A stretch of 64,000 bases of DNA, taken from NCBI GenBank assembly GCA_033557465.1, contig CM066031.1, forward strand, positions 173,569,043 to 173,633,042, in the 5' to 3' direction. Source of the DNA: Ichthyophis bannanicus. Lineage: Eukaryota > Chordata > Amphibia > Gymnophiona > Ichthyophiidae. The first letter of the stretch is position 1; each line of letters begins with the position of its first letter. Shown here piece by piece: positions 31,202-41,527 of this stretch. Position numbers and translations under genes: made by a program. The notes beneath the pieces were generated by a model. The model was not told the DNA's origin. It saw nothing but the letters and a program-made list of their open reading frames with translations, and did no database searches.

Positions 31202-32774
31202 TGTCAGACGGCTGCCTGGGTGAGAATCTTCACAGTCTTGACAATGCATATATTTATATGATTTTTGCAAGGTATTGTGGGTAATGTAGTTCATTCACAC
31301 CAGACACAGCTGCTGACAATAATTTAGTTGTGCACAAGTGTTAAAGCCAATAAGATACTTCTTTATTTATGGGGTTATTTCTCCCAGCACAGATATGCTT
31401 GGTAGCACATAAATTAGGTTACTTGCTTGCAGTGTTTAACTTGGTAAAACAAAGTCAAAAATCAAAATCAGGAAAACAACCTTCAGACTTGTCAGGCAAT
31501 TAGCTAATGTTTTCTTAGCATATCTCTAACAAACGAAAAGCCACAAAGAAAGAAATAAACTGTTCTTGTAAGGTTAACTTCTGATTACTTTCCACACAGA
31601 TCCAGAAGTAATTCTCTCCTAGCTCACAAGCAATTAGGTGCAGCTCAATTGCTATCAGTTATCCAGCTGAAACCCTTTAGCAGGCTAGCTTTCTACTGTG
31701 TGATTCAAATCCTGCTTCAGGAGCTTTTCTTAGTGGAATAAAGAACAAATTTATAATTTCTTTGTGATGGCTGCTGTGCTTTATCACAGAAAGTTACCAA
31801 CGGAGTTTGGATAGAGAGCAGTCCATATAAACAATATCTTGATCTGCTATTATTTCCCCTTCATCAACAAGCATAGGGTCACTATCATGAATTGGCACAG
31901 ATGAATCTTTCAATGGGGCAGTTTCAGGAGAACACTTATTTCCCTGCTGTCTTTCAAGGTTATAGCTAGGGCATAGATCAGTGTTCATACCTGAGCTTCC
32001 ATTGTTGCTATAGTTCCTCTCTATATAGCCTGGCCAGTATGTAGTCCAGTTCTTATGTCCAGCCTTCCAGTCCTGATCCCTGGACACTGGCTCTCTCTTC
32101 ACATACCTTCTGGCATAGGTCTTAGAGTCCCTTCCACGTGCAGCCGTCTCCCTCACAGATAGCCTCTGGTGATTCCTTGTTCTGCAGCACCATTCCTCTG
32201 GCTTTCCCCAGTCCAATGGTCTATGCTGGCCCTTGGAATACCTCCCAGTATACGTACTGCCTTGGACTCTTCTAGACCTCTCAAAGGCTTTTCTCCTCTT
32301 CCTTCCAGAGGGTTTCTTTCCTTCTCTATCCGTCCGGTTTGGTTTCTGCTTCTGCTGATCCTTCAGATGAAACTCAAGCTGATTCTCAGGATACTGAGGA
32401 CAATTCTCTGGATATCCAAGGTGATCATGAAGATCATGATCATGGAGCTGATGCTTGTCATCTGTAGAACAAACTCTATTCTTATTCTGCCTTGATGAGT
32501 GATCCTCCCTAACACAGCGCAGCTGTGCTGAATCAGGCCCTGCCCTTTGAGATGAGTGCTTAGGGATTACCTCATAGCCCTCCTGATTGAACACACGTTT
32601 CCCTACTTCAGCTCCTCTAATGGCTCTTGGAAACCTGGTGCATTCTGGGACTGGTAGTCTTTTATGGCAAAATTCTGTTTTCTCATTTCTACCAGCACTG
32701 ACAGGTTGCTTGTTCAGAGACACTTCACCTTTTCTATAGCCCCTTCCTGAGCTATGATAAGCTTCCTTATCACA
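31202..32774 (-). repeat. 3' LTR (left copy)
   Basis: 1573 bp. On the coding (minus) strand it begins TGTGATAAGG (32774) and ends TCTGACA (31202). A TATAAAT at 31755-31749 and an AATAAA at 31367-31362 lie in promoter-then-polyadenylation order, so the R region probably falls between them. The U3 part, about 1 kb, is mostly filled by a long open reading frame. A purine-rich GCAGGGGGTA immediately upstream is the probable polypurine tract. Confidence 0.93.
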
Positions 32775-32789
32775 TACCCCCTGCTTAAG
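31794..32789 (-). CDS. LTR-encoded basic protein, unknown function (3' LTR copy)
   Basis: Open for 331 codons from just upstream of the LTR to a TAA at 31794-31796, in U3. The frame overlaps the end of pol by about 75 bp in a different frame. There is no ATG near the 5' end; the first potential start in the open region is a GTG at 32723, so expression would need splicing, frameshifting from pol, or a non-AUG start. I do not recognise the protein. It is strongly polar and basic, with a nuclear-localisation-like GRKRRKAFERSRR, an Asp/His-rich DDKHQLHDHDLHDH, and many Arg-Asp, Gln and Lys residues. No transmembrane segment, signal peptide or integrase motif is visible. U3-located accessory ORFs are known in some retroviruses (nef, sag); that parallel is positional only. 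Confidence 0.6.
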   Translation of the reverse strand, partial: LKQGVCDKEAYHSSGRGYRKGEVSLNKQPVSAGRNEKTEFCHKRLPVPECTRFPRAIRGAEVGKRVFNQEGYEVIPKHSSQRAGPDSAQLRCVREDHSSRQNKNRVCSTDDKHQLHDHDLHDHLGYPENCPQYPENQLEFHLKDQQKQKPNRTDREGKKPSGRKRRKAFERSRRVQGSTYTGRYSKGQHRPLDWGKPEEWCCRTRNHQRLSVRETAARGRDSKTYARRYVKREPVSRDQDWKAGHKNWTTYWPGYIERNYSNNGSSGMNTDLCPSYNLERQQGNKCSPETAPLKDSSVPIHDSDPMLVDEGEIIADQDIVYMDCSLSKLRW

Positions 32790-35219
32790 TTATTACGGAC
32801 TGGTGTAACTGGTGAAACTTCTTCTCTACAGTCCGTAATCCGGGAAAGGGCATCCGCATTCTTGTGTAACTTCCCAGCACGATGTTCAACTTGAAAATCA
32901 AATGCCTGTAAGGCCATGTACCAGCGTGTCAACCTGGCATTGTGGTTCTTCATTTGCTGCAACCACTTAAGTGGGGCATGGTCCATGACCAACTGGAACT
33001 TTCTCCCTGTAAGGTAAAACCTTAACGCCTCCACTGACCACTTGATAGCTAAACATTCTTTTTCTATTGTGGAATACTTTTGTTCAGCCGGTGACAACTT
33101 CCTGCTCAGGTACATCACAGGATGCTCCTCCCCATCATGACACTGGGATAGAAACCGCTCCTAGCCCTACATCCGATGCATCGGTTTGAACCAGAAAGGG
33201 TTTCTTGAAGTCCACCCCTTTCAGTACCGGTCCTGTACACAATTTTCCTTTTAGGACTGAAAACACTTTTTCAGCTTCAGGTGTCCACTTTAGCTGGTTT
33301 GGACAATTCTTCCGCAGCATATCCGTGAAAATTGCACTTTTCTCTGCGAATTGCGATATAAACCTGCGGTAGTATCCAATAAGTCTTAAGAAACTTCTTA
33401 GTTGTTTCTTTGTTGTTGGAGGAGGAAAATTCCTGATGCTATCTATTTTACTCATCAGAGGTTTAATTTTTCCTCTTCCCACTAGGTGGCCCAGGTATTT
33501 TACCTCCCTATTTGCAAAGGCACACTTCTTCGGGTTTAAAGTGATTCCCGCTTGCTTCATGGAGCACAAGACTGCCCTGATCCTTTTTAGATGCTCCGCC
33601 CAGGTGTTACTATGGATTATGACATCATCCATATATGCAAAAGCATAATTTTGGTGGGGTCGAAGTACCTGATCCACTAACCTTTGGCAGGTAGCCGCTG
33701 CTCCATGCAGTCCGAAAGGCATCCTCTTGAACTGGAAAAGGCCAACAGGGGTGCTGAACGCAGTCTTCGGCTTCGACTCCCTGGTGAGAGGGATTTGCCA
33801 ATATCCTTTTGTCATATCAAGGGTGGTTAAGTATTGAGCCTGTCCCAGCTGGTCCAACAGCTCTTCAATTCTTGGCATTTTATATGCATCAAAAACTGAT
33901 ATGGCGTTTACCTGCCGGAAGTCAATACAAAATCTTAAAGATCCATCAGGCTTCGGCACCAGGACTATGGGGCTATTCCAGGGACTCTTTGACTCCTCTA
34001 CTACTCCCATGTCCAACATCTCCTGGACTTGTGCCACTACTTCCTGTCTTTTGGCTTCAGGCAAGCGGTATGGCCTTTGACGAACTAATTTCCCAGATGG
34101 AGTTATTATTTCATGGGCAACCAAATGTGTCTCCCCAGGTATGGGTGTCAACACATCTGGGAATTCTTTGAGCAATTTCCTAATTTCTTCCTGTTGTACC
34201 ACTGTTAGGTCCTCACCTATTTGGGGCTCTGATTTTTCTTTACAATCAGATACCTGGGGTCCCAAATCTTCCTCTTCATTCACCTCCCTCTCTCGGGCAA
34301 AGGTGGCAGCTAGGCTTTTAACCCCTTTGACATCAGTAGAACCAAAGCCTTTGGTTCCACGTTCAGAATTCTCCAGGGATGTGACCTCCTCCACAGGTGG
34401 AAAACCCAGCCTCTCACAGATCAATTGGGCAATTCTGTCTCCTGTCTTCACGTGATAATCATTCTGTCCAAAATTAAACAACAGAACTTTAATATTGCCC
34501 CTGTAATCGGGATCAATTACTCCCGCATCCACATCGATGAAATATTTAAGGGCTAATCCGGACCTTGGGGCTACTCTCCCATAGCATCCAATAGGTATTT
34601 CCACTTGGAGACCGGTGTCAACCAGGGCTCTCCCTTGGCTAGGTACAGTCACATTTTCTATGCTGCACAGGTCAAACCCAGCAGCTTGAGGGGTTGCCCG
34701 CTTAGGAGCTTGGGCCTTCTCTGTGACCCTATGGTACTTTAGGACGAATGTCTGCTTTGGGGTAGCTTGGTCTTCTGGACGCTTAACCATCTTTTTAGCT
34801 GGGGTCTGAGGACTTCCAAATAAAGGCCCGGGAGTTATTACCATTAAACCTTCTCCCTCCTTCTTTCCTAGTCCTTCCACTAGACCCTGCTTAAATCTTG
34901 GCCAGTCTCTTCCTAGAACCAAATCAAAGGGTAGCTTAGGCACCACTGCTAACAGGACTTCCTCTTGTCCCCCCAGGCACTTAACCTTTAGCCTATAGGT
35001 GGGATATGATGTTGCAGCACCATGAATGCATCTGATGTGAACTTGGCTTTCAGGGGTTCTAGGCACAAATCCTTCTTGGGCCTCTATCCTCTTCCAAAGC
35101 CTTTTTGACATCATACTCTGGTCTGCCCCAGAGTCTAACAAAGCATTTGTGGTAATTCCTTGCACATCAACCATCAAAAGAAATCCTTCTTTGGGCTGTT
35201 TTAAATCCACACCCACTAA
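32714..35219 (-). pseudogene. Pol: protease, dUTPase, reverse transcriptase, RNase H; no integrase
   Basis: Continues the gag frame. Protease: NALLDSGADQSMM (about 35155-35120) with VLGRDW downstream. dUTPase, which hydrolyses dUTP and limits uracil in cDNA, shows all five motifs: AGFDLCS, PRSGLALK, GVIDPDYRG, RIAQLI and RGTKGFGSTD (about 34690-34330). RT: LRFCIDFRQVN, LTTLDMTKGYWQIPL, FAYMDDVIIHS (catalytic YMDD near 33635-33615) and YLGHLV. RNase H: VQTDASDVGLGAV, then, after a 1-bp insertion frameshift near 33150, KYSTIEKECLAI, HAPLKWL and NADALSR. The frame ends at 32714 inside the LTR. No HHCC, DDE or chromodomain follows RNase H or lies between protease and RT. Confidence 0.9.
32775..32785 (-). 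promoter_or_regulatory. Polypurine tract of the LTR element
   Basis: AGCAGGGGGTA abuts the 3' LTR on the coding strand, in the correct place to prime plus-strand DNA. It lies inside the pol reading frame. Confidence 0.65.
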
Positions 35220-36137
35220 GCTAGTGTGTGTCTGACATTCTTTTTTTAAATGTCCCCATTTTCCACACATGAAACATTTCTTTCTATTCCACTGTGTCAT
35301 CTGGTTTGATACAGTACATTCATTTTCAGAAACATTTTTAATTATTTTCTTTTCTGATACAGCACATCTAGCTTCAGCACCAATCTTCAGAGGGCCACCC
35401 ATTCTATGGCAAGCCTGCGTGGCTTCCAAGAATCTCTCTGCTAGCATGGTTACCTCTCCAAGATTTTGGCAATTTTGCTGTATAAGGAAAGTGTGCAAAT
35501 CTTTAGGCACCCCAGACATAAATTATTCCAACATTATAATGTCTAATAACATTTCTACCGTCTTTTGCTCAGGCTCCAACCATTTTACAGCTAAACTTCT
35601 GATTCTCTGACTCAGAGCCCTGGGTGTCTCACCCACTTTCAATGTAATAGCTCTAAACATTCGCCTATACTCTGAAATAGACAACCCTAGGCAATCTCTA
35701 ATAGCAGCCTTTACATCCTTATAATTCAAAGCCTGGGCTGCTGGCATTGCTCTGTAAGCTGCAAGCCCCTCTCCAGTTAATGAGGCTGCCAGCCTTACTG
35801 CCCACTGGGTCTCTGGCCATGCTAATGCTTGTGCCACTCTTTCAAAAGACTCTAGAAAATCATCAACATTATCATCTGGAGTTAGCTTCCCAAAACTAAA
35901 TGCCCCAATCCCTTGATTGAGTCCCACACTGTCCACATGTGGTGTACCAGTATTCACTGCTGGTCTTGCATCTGTTCCACTTTGGTTCTTCAGCTCAACT
36001 AGGGCTTGCACCAGATCAAGCACTGGTTTCTGCTGGTCCATTAAGGCTCTCATAGCAGTGTCCTGAGCCTGCTGTGCTAGCTCCTGCTGCCTGCTGAATT
36101 GGGCTGCCATCCACTGAGCTAGTTCCTTTGGATCCAT
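35220..36137 (-). pseudogene. Gag with SCAN-like capsid and zinc knuckle, one in-frame stop
   Basis: Gag forms the particle that packages the element RNA. I start at the ATG at 36137 (MDPKELAQWMAAQ), because upstream codons are translated poly(A). An N-terminal helical region (QQELAQQAQDTAMRALM) is followed by the capsid part FGKLTPDDNVDDFLESFERV. The C-terminal capsid half, YRRMFRAITLKVGETPRALS then LAVKWLEPEQKTVEMLLDII and FMSGVPKDLHTFLIQQ, resembles the SCAN domain, which is thought to derive from a Gmr1-like Gag. A TAA at 35522-35520 sits where SCAN domains carry Gln (LEQF). The same frame then runs on into a CCHC knuckle CFMCGKWGHLKKEC (about 35276-35235) and pol. Otherwise intact. Confidence 0.86.
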
Positions 36138-36464
36138 CTTGAACCCTGTAAGAAATACAAAAAAAAAAAAAAAAAAACCACAGTGCACCACCTTCCAAAC
36201 AGGTGTTTTTTTCTACACTTTTTTTTTTCCAATTACCCCTGTGCCTTACTCCCATCCACCACTAGACATGCCCAGGTACTTATTACCTTGTCTCAGTGAT
36301 GAATCCAGCTCTGCACAGGGTCTTTTCCTCCTGGGACAGCTTCCTCTCCTCCAAAGTGCAGTTGAGGGAAAATCTTTTTTTTCAGCTTTACACTTGAACT
36401 GTAGTTGTAATCCTCAGCAAGTAAATCCCCTTTGTGCAAAAGCAATCTGAAAAACTACGCCATT
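36138..36464 (-). other. 5' leader of the LTR element
   Basis: Non-coding leader between the primer binding site and the gag ATG, with a poly(A) run of about 20 just upstream of the start. Confidence 0.6.
36445..36462 (-). promoter_or_regulatory. Primer binding site of the LTR element
   Basis: Two bases inside the 5' LTR, the coding strand reads TGGCGTAGTTTTTCAGAT, starting with the TGG that pairs with tRNA 3' CCA. I cannot assign the tRNA without a search. Confidence 0.7.
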
Positions 36465-38048
36465 TGTCAGACGGCTGCCTGGGTGAGAATCTTCACAGTC
36501 TTGACAATGCATATATTTATATGATTTTTGCAAGGTATTGTGGGTAATGTAGTTCATTCACACCAGACACAGCTGCTGACAATAATTTAGGTGTGCACAA
36601 GTGTTAAAGCCAATAAGATACTTCTTTATTTATGGGGTTATTTCTCCCAGCACAGATATGCTTGGTAGCACATAAATTAGGTTACTTGCTTGCAGTGTTT
36701 AACTTGGTAAAACAAAGTCAAAAATCAAAATCAGGAAAACAACCTTCAAACTTGTCAGGCAATTAGCTAATGTTTTCTTAGCATATCTCTAACAAACGAA
36801 AAGCCACAAAGAAAGAAATAAACTGTTCTTGTAAGGTTAACTTCTGATTACTTTCCACACAGATCCAGAAGTAATTCTCTCCTAGCTCACAAGCAATTAG
36901 GTGCAGCTCAATTGCTATCAGTTATCCAGCTGAAACCCTTTAGCAGGCTGGCTTTCTACTGTGTGATTCAAATCCTGCTTCAGAAGCTTTTCTTAGTGGA
37001 ATAAAGAACACATTTATAATTTCTTTGTGATGGCTGCTGTGCTTTATCACAGAAAGTTACCAACGGAGTTTGGATAGAGAGCAGTCCATATAAACAATAT
37101 CTTGATCTGCTATTATTTCCCCTTCATCAACAGCATAGGGTCACTATCATGAATTGGCACAGATGAATCTTTCAATGGGGCAGTTTCAGGAGAACACTTA
37201 TTTCCCTGCTGTCTTTCAAGGTTATAGCTAGGGCATAGATCAGTGTTCATACCTGAGCTTCCATTGTTGCTATAGTTCCTCTCTATATAGCCTGGCCAGT
37301 ATGTAGTCCAGTTCTTATGTCCAGCCTTCCAGTCCTGATCCCTGGACACTGGATCTCTCTTCACATACCTTCTGGCATAGGTCTTAGAGTCCCTTCCACG
37401 TGCAGCCGTCTCCCTCACAGGTAGCCTCTGGTGATTCCTTGTTCTGCAGCACCATTCCTCTGGCTTTCCCCAGTCCAATGGTCTATGCTGGCCCTTGGAA
37501 TACCTCCCAGTATACGTACTGCCTTGGACTCTTCTAGACCTCTCAAAGGCTTTTCTCCTCTTCCTTCCAGAGGGTTTTTTTCCTTCTCTATCCGTCCGGT
37601 TTGGCTTCTGCTTCTGCTGATCCTTCAGATGAAACTGATGATCAAACTCAAGCTGATTCTCAGGATACTGAGGACAATTCTCTGGATATCCAAGGTGATC
37701 ATGAAGATCATGATCATGGAGCTGATGCTTGTCATCTGTAGAACAAACTCTATTCTTATTCTGCCTTGATGAGTGATCCTCCCTAACACAGCGCAGCTGT
37801 GCTGAATCAGGCCCTGCCCTTTGAGATGAGTGCTTAGGGATTACCTCATAGCCCTCCTGATTGAACACACGTTTCCCTACTTCAGCTCCTCTAATGGCTC
37901 TTGGAAACCTGGTGCATTCTGGGACTGGTAGTCTTTTATGGCAAAATTCTGTTTTCTCATTCCTACCAGCACTGACAGGTTGCTTGTTCAGAGACACTTC
38001 ACATTTTCTATAGCCCCTTCCTGAGCTATGATAAGCTTCCTTATCACA
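36465..38048 (-). repeat. 5' LTR (right copy)
   Basis: 1584 bp. Same ends as the left copy, a TATAAAT at 37028-37022 and an AATAAA at 36630-36625. It carries a 12-bp segment (near 37636-37647) absent from the left LTR and lacks one base near 37131 that the left LTR has. Confidence 0.93.
37113..38048 (-). pseudogene. LTR-encoded basic protein, 5' LTR copy (C-terminus shifted)
   Basis: Second copy of the LTR reading frame. Relative to 31794-32789 it has an in-frame 12-bp insertion (four residues, DHQF, in the middle). Within the shared frame there are three silent and two amino-acid substitutions (Ser to Pro, Glu to Asp), plus one substitution upstream of the GTG. A 1-bp deletion near 37131 replaces the last ~24 residues with LLMKGK. 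Because LTRs are identical at insertion, these differences arose afterwards and do not by themselves show selection. Confidence 0.6.
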
Positions 38049-38290
38049 ATGTGCAGAAATGCATGTTGAATCTAGGTGTGAGCACTAACACCATCTTTGG
38101 GGTGATCTGTAGAAAAAAATAAATCTTATTTGTGGCAAAGTGTTTCAATAGACCATCCTGATCACTGGTCTTATGCAACTTTAAGGGCTGGATTTGGAGA
38201 CCCCTGCCTTACACCTCTGTCATTTAAGATTGTGAGTGGGCAAGGTACAGATGTCCTAGACATCGAAAGGGTATATAGAATGTGTCACAT

Positions 38291-38366
38291 TCCTCCTCGA
38301 TTCTCACCACCACCAAAAAGTTGTCTAATAGACAATTTTTTTGTGGTGGTGAGAAGTGAGGAGGAC
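38291..38366. repeat. Hairpin at the left edge of repeat X copy 2
   Basis: CCTCCTCGATTCTCACCACC and GGTGGTGAGAAGTGAGGAGG are inverted complements. The inner AAAAAGTTGTCTA / TAGACAATTTTTTT extends the stem to about 35 bp around a tiny loop. Confidence 0.75.
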
Positions 38367-38367
38367 T

Positions 38368-39503
38368 GTTGCTGGAGAATGTCAGATAATGGTGGGGGGG
38401 CAGCTGAGCATTATCCAGACCTGCCGTCTGTCTGCTCATGCTGTACGGGTATGTACTGTTCTGCATTGCCTGCCCGGTAGGGTGTTTGATCCCGAGTGGG
38501 ACTGGGGTGATGTTCCCCTCTACTGCCACCATTGCAGGGGGTTGAAGGTGGATCTGTGGGCGGGAGATCCTGTCCCCCACCCTGAGCCCTAGAGGGTGGG
38601 TTGGGTGGTGGTATGTAATCTCCCTGGTAACCACAGCTGAATGTGGGTGTGGGGCCGTGCAGTCCTCCTGTAGCCAGCCATGTGTTTATTAGCAGCTCTG
38701 GCCCACTGATTCCTTCACTGCCCACAGAGCCAGTGGTCATAGGTTCACAACCCACAGTGGGGTTCATTGATAGGGCTGTCTTAGGCATTGTCTATGTTTA
38801 CTGTATATTAGTGCTGCCAGCAGAACCACCCTCAGGGTACTGTCACCTTAGGGTAGCTCAAGGGGCGCCTTATATGGTGCCCTATAGGGTGCGATTTATG
38901 CGGCGCCCAATGGGGCGCACATTACACTTCGCCCTATATTATATGCATTATATGCCATTTGAAAGGAATATTTAGGCGCTCCCTTTAGGGCGAGCCTTAC
39001 ACTTCGCCTTATAGGGAGCGCCTACATATTCCTGTCGACAGGTATATAATATATAATATATACTACATAATATATAGTACCATGTCAGAGCGAACGTCAC
39101 TGTTGGCACATATTTCATAGGAAGGGTACACTTTTCCTGACATATGCAAACTGTAACCCACCTGCAGACTGCAGATTAAAGTATTATAGTCGGCTTTCAA
39201 AGGGTTACACAGGATGCCTCAGCCAGCCTTGCTCATTAGGCACAATGGGGATTCGAACCCATGACTCTTGTACCATCAGTCTGTGTGGTAACCATTGTGC
39301 TTCAGCTTTGTTTCTGATTTTGGTTGTCTGCGCGCTGTCTTACGCTTGCGCGCGCTGTAACGATTGTTGCTGCGCTGCGCGTAATACCGCGCGCAACCGT
39401 GCGTTATCAGATACAATGTCCCGCCCATGTCCTTTTTGGCTTTCCTTCCACTAACGCGGCTCCTAACGCGAATTGCACTAACGCAGTTTAGTAAACATAC
39501 CCC
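38368..39503. repeat. Repeat X, copy 2
   Basis: Shares with 15646-16879 the left motif GCTGGAGAATGTCAGATAATGG, the GGGTGGGTTGGGTGGTGGTA block, the GGCGCC-rich middle, the tRNA-like segment, the CCGCCCATGTCCTTTTTGGC block and the terminal TTTAGTAAACATACCCC. Reading frames differ between copies, so it is non-coding. An AT palindrome of TATATAATATA type sits at 39043-39078. Confidence 0.62.
39237..39305 (-). repeat. tRNA-like (SINE-type) segment in repeat X copy 2
   Basis: B box GGTTCGAATCC (39259-39249) is a perfect consensus match. The A box region AAGCACAATGG (39302-39292) has one deviation. Same spacing as copy 1. Confidence 0.72.
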
Positions 39504-41527
39504 TAAGATGATCATTTTGAAATCAACCAAATTGATATCAGTAAGGATGTCACTGAAACAGGGACCCAGTTGGTTAGATTGGGGACTGATCTAATAAAAC
39601 CAGAAAGACGCCCAGTTGCCAGTCCGAAGATTAATCACTGCTCTCTGAAAGAAAAGTAGACATTCTCTGTAGCAATGTAAGGCTTGCTTAAAAGAGTGGA
39701 TAACGGTGATCATGGAAACATATTTGCATATCAGCAGCTCACACAAGGAAGCCTTTTTTAGTGATGCGCAAATGATGTAGATAAAGAAATTGTCGCTCTG
39801 GGAGACCTTCTTTAAAAAGCTAGGGAAGAGCACTCTCATATAGTATCAAATTGTTATAATGCAAGGTTTTCAAAAAATAGATGTAATAATGTCTCTGAGA
39901 ACCTTTTTAATCTGTAAATCCTCAAAAGAAATTTGGAAAGAATCCGCTTGAATAGTAAGATGTACTGTAATTTAGGGTTAAGAGAATTTACCTGGTGCAT
40001 GAATTCCTATAGTAGAGTCTGAGAAGCCCACCACAACAAAAAAAAATGTTATCTATATAGTGCTTCCAAAGCATTATCTGCATGAAGAATGAATGCAAAT
40101 TCATCTATGACTCTTCAAAGTCAAAACATTTCTTGTATGTTGTTAAATAAATTATTCTTGACCATTACATATATTATTCTTGACCCACAACTTTTACTTT
40201 GTACTGATGGAACAAATGCAAGGCAAACAGGCTTAGAATCCAGCTGCTACAGGGTATATCAGAATTCAGTTTGGTTAATGTCACTGCGTCAGGATGAGTC
40301 TATGGTTGACTGTACATCTTTTATTATAAAATATGTTTTTGTTCTTTTTTTACATAACTAAACTATTGAGTGACAAAACATAATAAAAAAAAGAATCAAC
40401 ACAATGTAACCATTAACAATTTTACATTGATCTTTACTGTGGAATGCACGTGTATCTTATGAGAGTGACACTGAAAGTGATGCTTTGGATTAATGTTTTC
40501 AGTAGGTGTCACTTGTTTGCATTTTTCAAGCTTGGTGTGAGCTGGAACCATAGAGTGAACTATGGCTTGCATATTATTTAGTAAGAAGACTTGATTGATA
40601 CTTTCATTGTCATTAGAAGCCCGCATTATCTTCTCATGTTCAATGCAGTGACACTTCTTAGGGCTATGTTTATTAAAGTGTGCTAAGATATTGCCATCAC
40701 CACATATTAATTGCCAAAATTCATGTGCCGTAACTGCAAGACTTCTGCATTAACTGTTGAGGGTGTTCCGAGCAGTTAACACTTAAAATAATTTTTTATT
40801 GTATGTTAACGGCATTGATAATAATGTGTTACAGTTAGCTATGCCTATTCAGGTAGTGCCATGTTAACAGTTAATGTAAGACAACTGTAAGGTATAGTCC
40901 TTGCCCATTCTCCAAAACATTCAGTACTAGCTATTAATATGGCAAATATCATGCTTTAACTGCTAAGGCACCATCTTAACTCTTAATTGTCACATTAACA
41001 GCCAACTTAGCTTAGCAAGCAAGCCTTTAAAGTCCTGCTATTGGACTTTGCAAAAAGAAAAAGAGCAGATCAGTTATATCTGAATATAGTATGAAGGATA
41101 TACCTTTCTCTTTCTATAATTAACCTTCTTTAGGTTGATCAGCTATGCTCCAAATTTTAAAAAGCCAATTTAAAAAAATAATCAGAGTAAGCAATAATGT
41201 TTAGTGCATACTTTAAAGCCCTTTTGCATGCACTAAGAATAACCTGATATGCAGTTAGTGCCAAAAGTGCATAATAAGATGTTGCCCCCTGATGTTGATG
41301 CATGAGTGTTGAAATCAGCACTTACCTACTTGGAAATGAGGTGCACGGTATTCAATTGAGACTTTACATTGAAATTCTATAACAATTCGCATACATTCAT
41401 GCTCTATTTTTCATGTCAATGGTAGTATTTTAATTATTTATAAACATAAGCGAGCCCTTACAAGCCTAAATTCTATAAGTACACATATGGAGTACATTGC
41501 AGTGCTCAAGTGACGCATGGGAAGAAC
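39504..41527. other. AT-rich sequence, no gene found
   Basis: Only short reading frames without recognisable motifs. The part 40650-41030 repeats GTTAACAGTTAA-like words and may be an old MITE. Confidence 0.4.

Larger units (their letters stand above)
31202..38048 (-). mobile_element. Ty3/gypsy-type LTR retrotransposon with SCAN-like capsid, dUTPase, no integrase, and an ORF in each LTR
   Basis: 6.85 kb, coding on the minus strand, bounded by a 4-bp target-site duplication ATGT (31198-31201 and 38049-38052). LTRs are 1573 and 1584 bp, start TG and end CA on the coding strand, and differ by about 11 substitutions, one 12-bp indel and one 1-bp indel, so the insertion is recent. The internal order is gag, zinc knuckle, protease, dUTPase, RT, RNase H, then the 3' LTR only about 60 bp after the last pol codons outside it. 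I find no integrase and no envelope gene. The SCAN-like capsid points to the Gmr1-like branch of Ty3/gypsy. One in-frame stop and one frameshift make this copy defective. Confidence 0.9.

Noticed and set aside
32169..32495. 108-codon plus-strand frame in the LTR, repeated at 37431-37769
   Set aside because: Antisense shadow of the longer LTR frame. It is duplicated only because the LTR is duplicated, and it is shorter.
31794..32789. Idea that the LTR frame is a displaced integrase or envelope
   Set aside because: No HHCC, D-D-E spacing, signal peptide, transmembrane helix or Cys pattern is visible.
37113..38048. Using the silent/replacement differences between the two LTR frames as evidence of selection
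   Set aside because: LTR copies are identical at integration, so later differences are expected to be neutral. Only between-copy comparison across the family could test selection.
40089..40626. Short frames on both strands in AT-rich DNA
   Set aside because: No domain, no codon bias and no neighbouring gene context; expected by chance.
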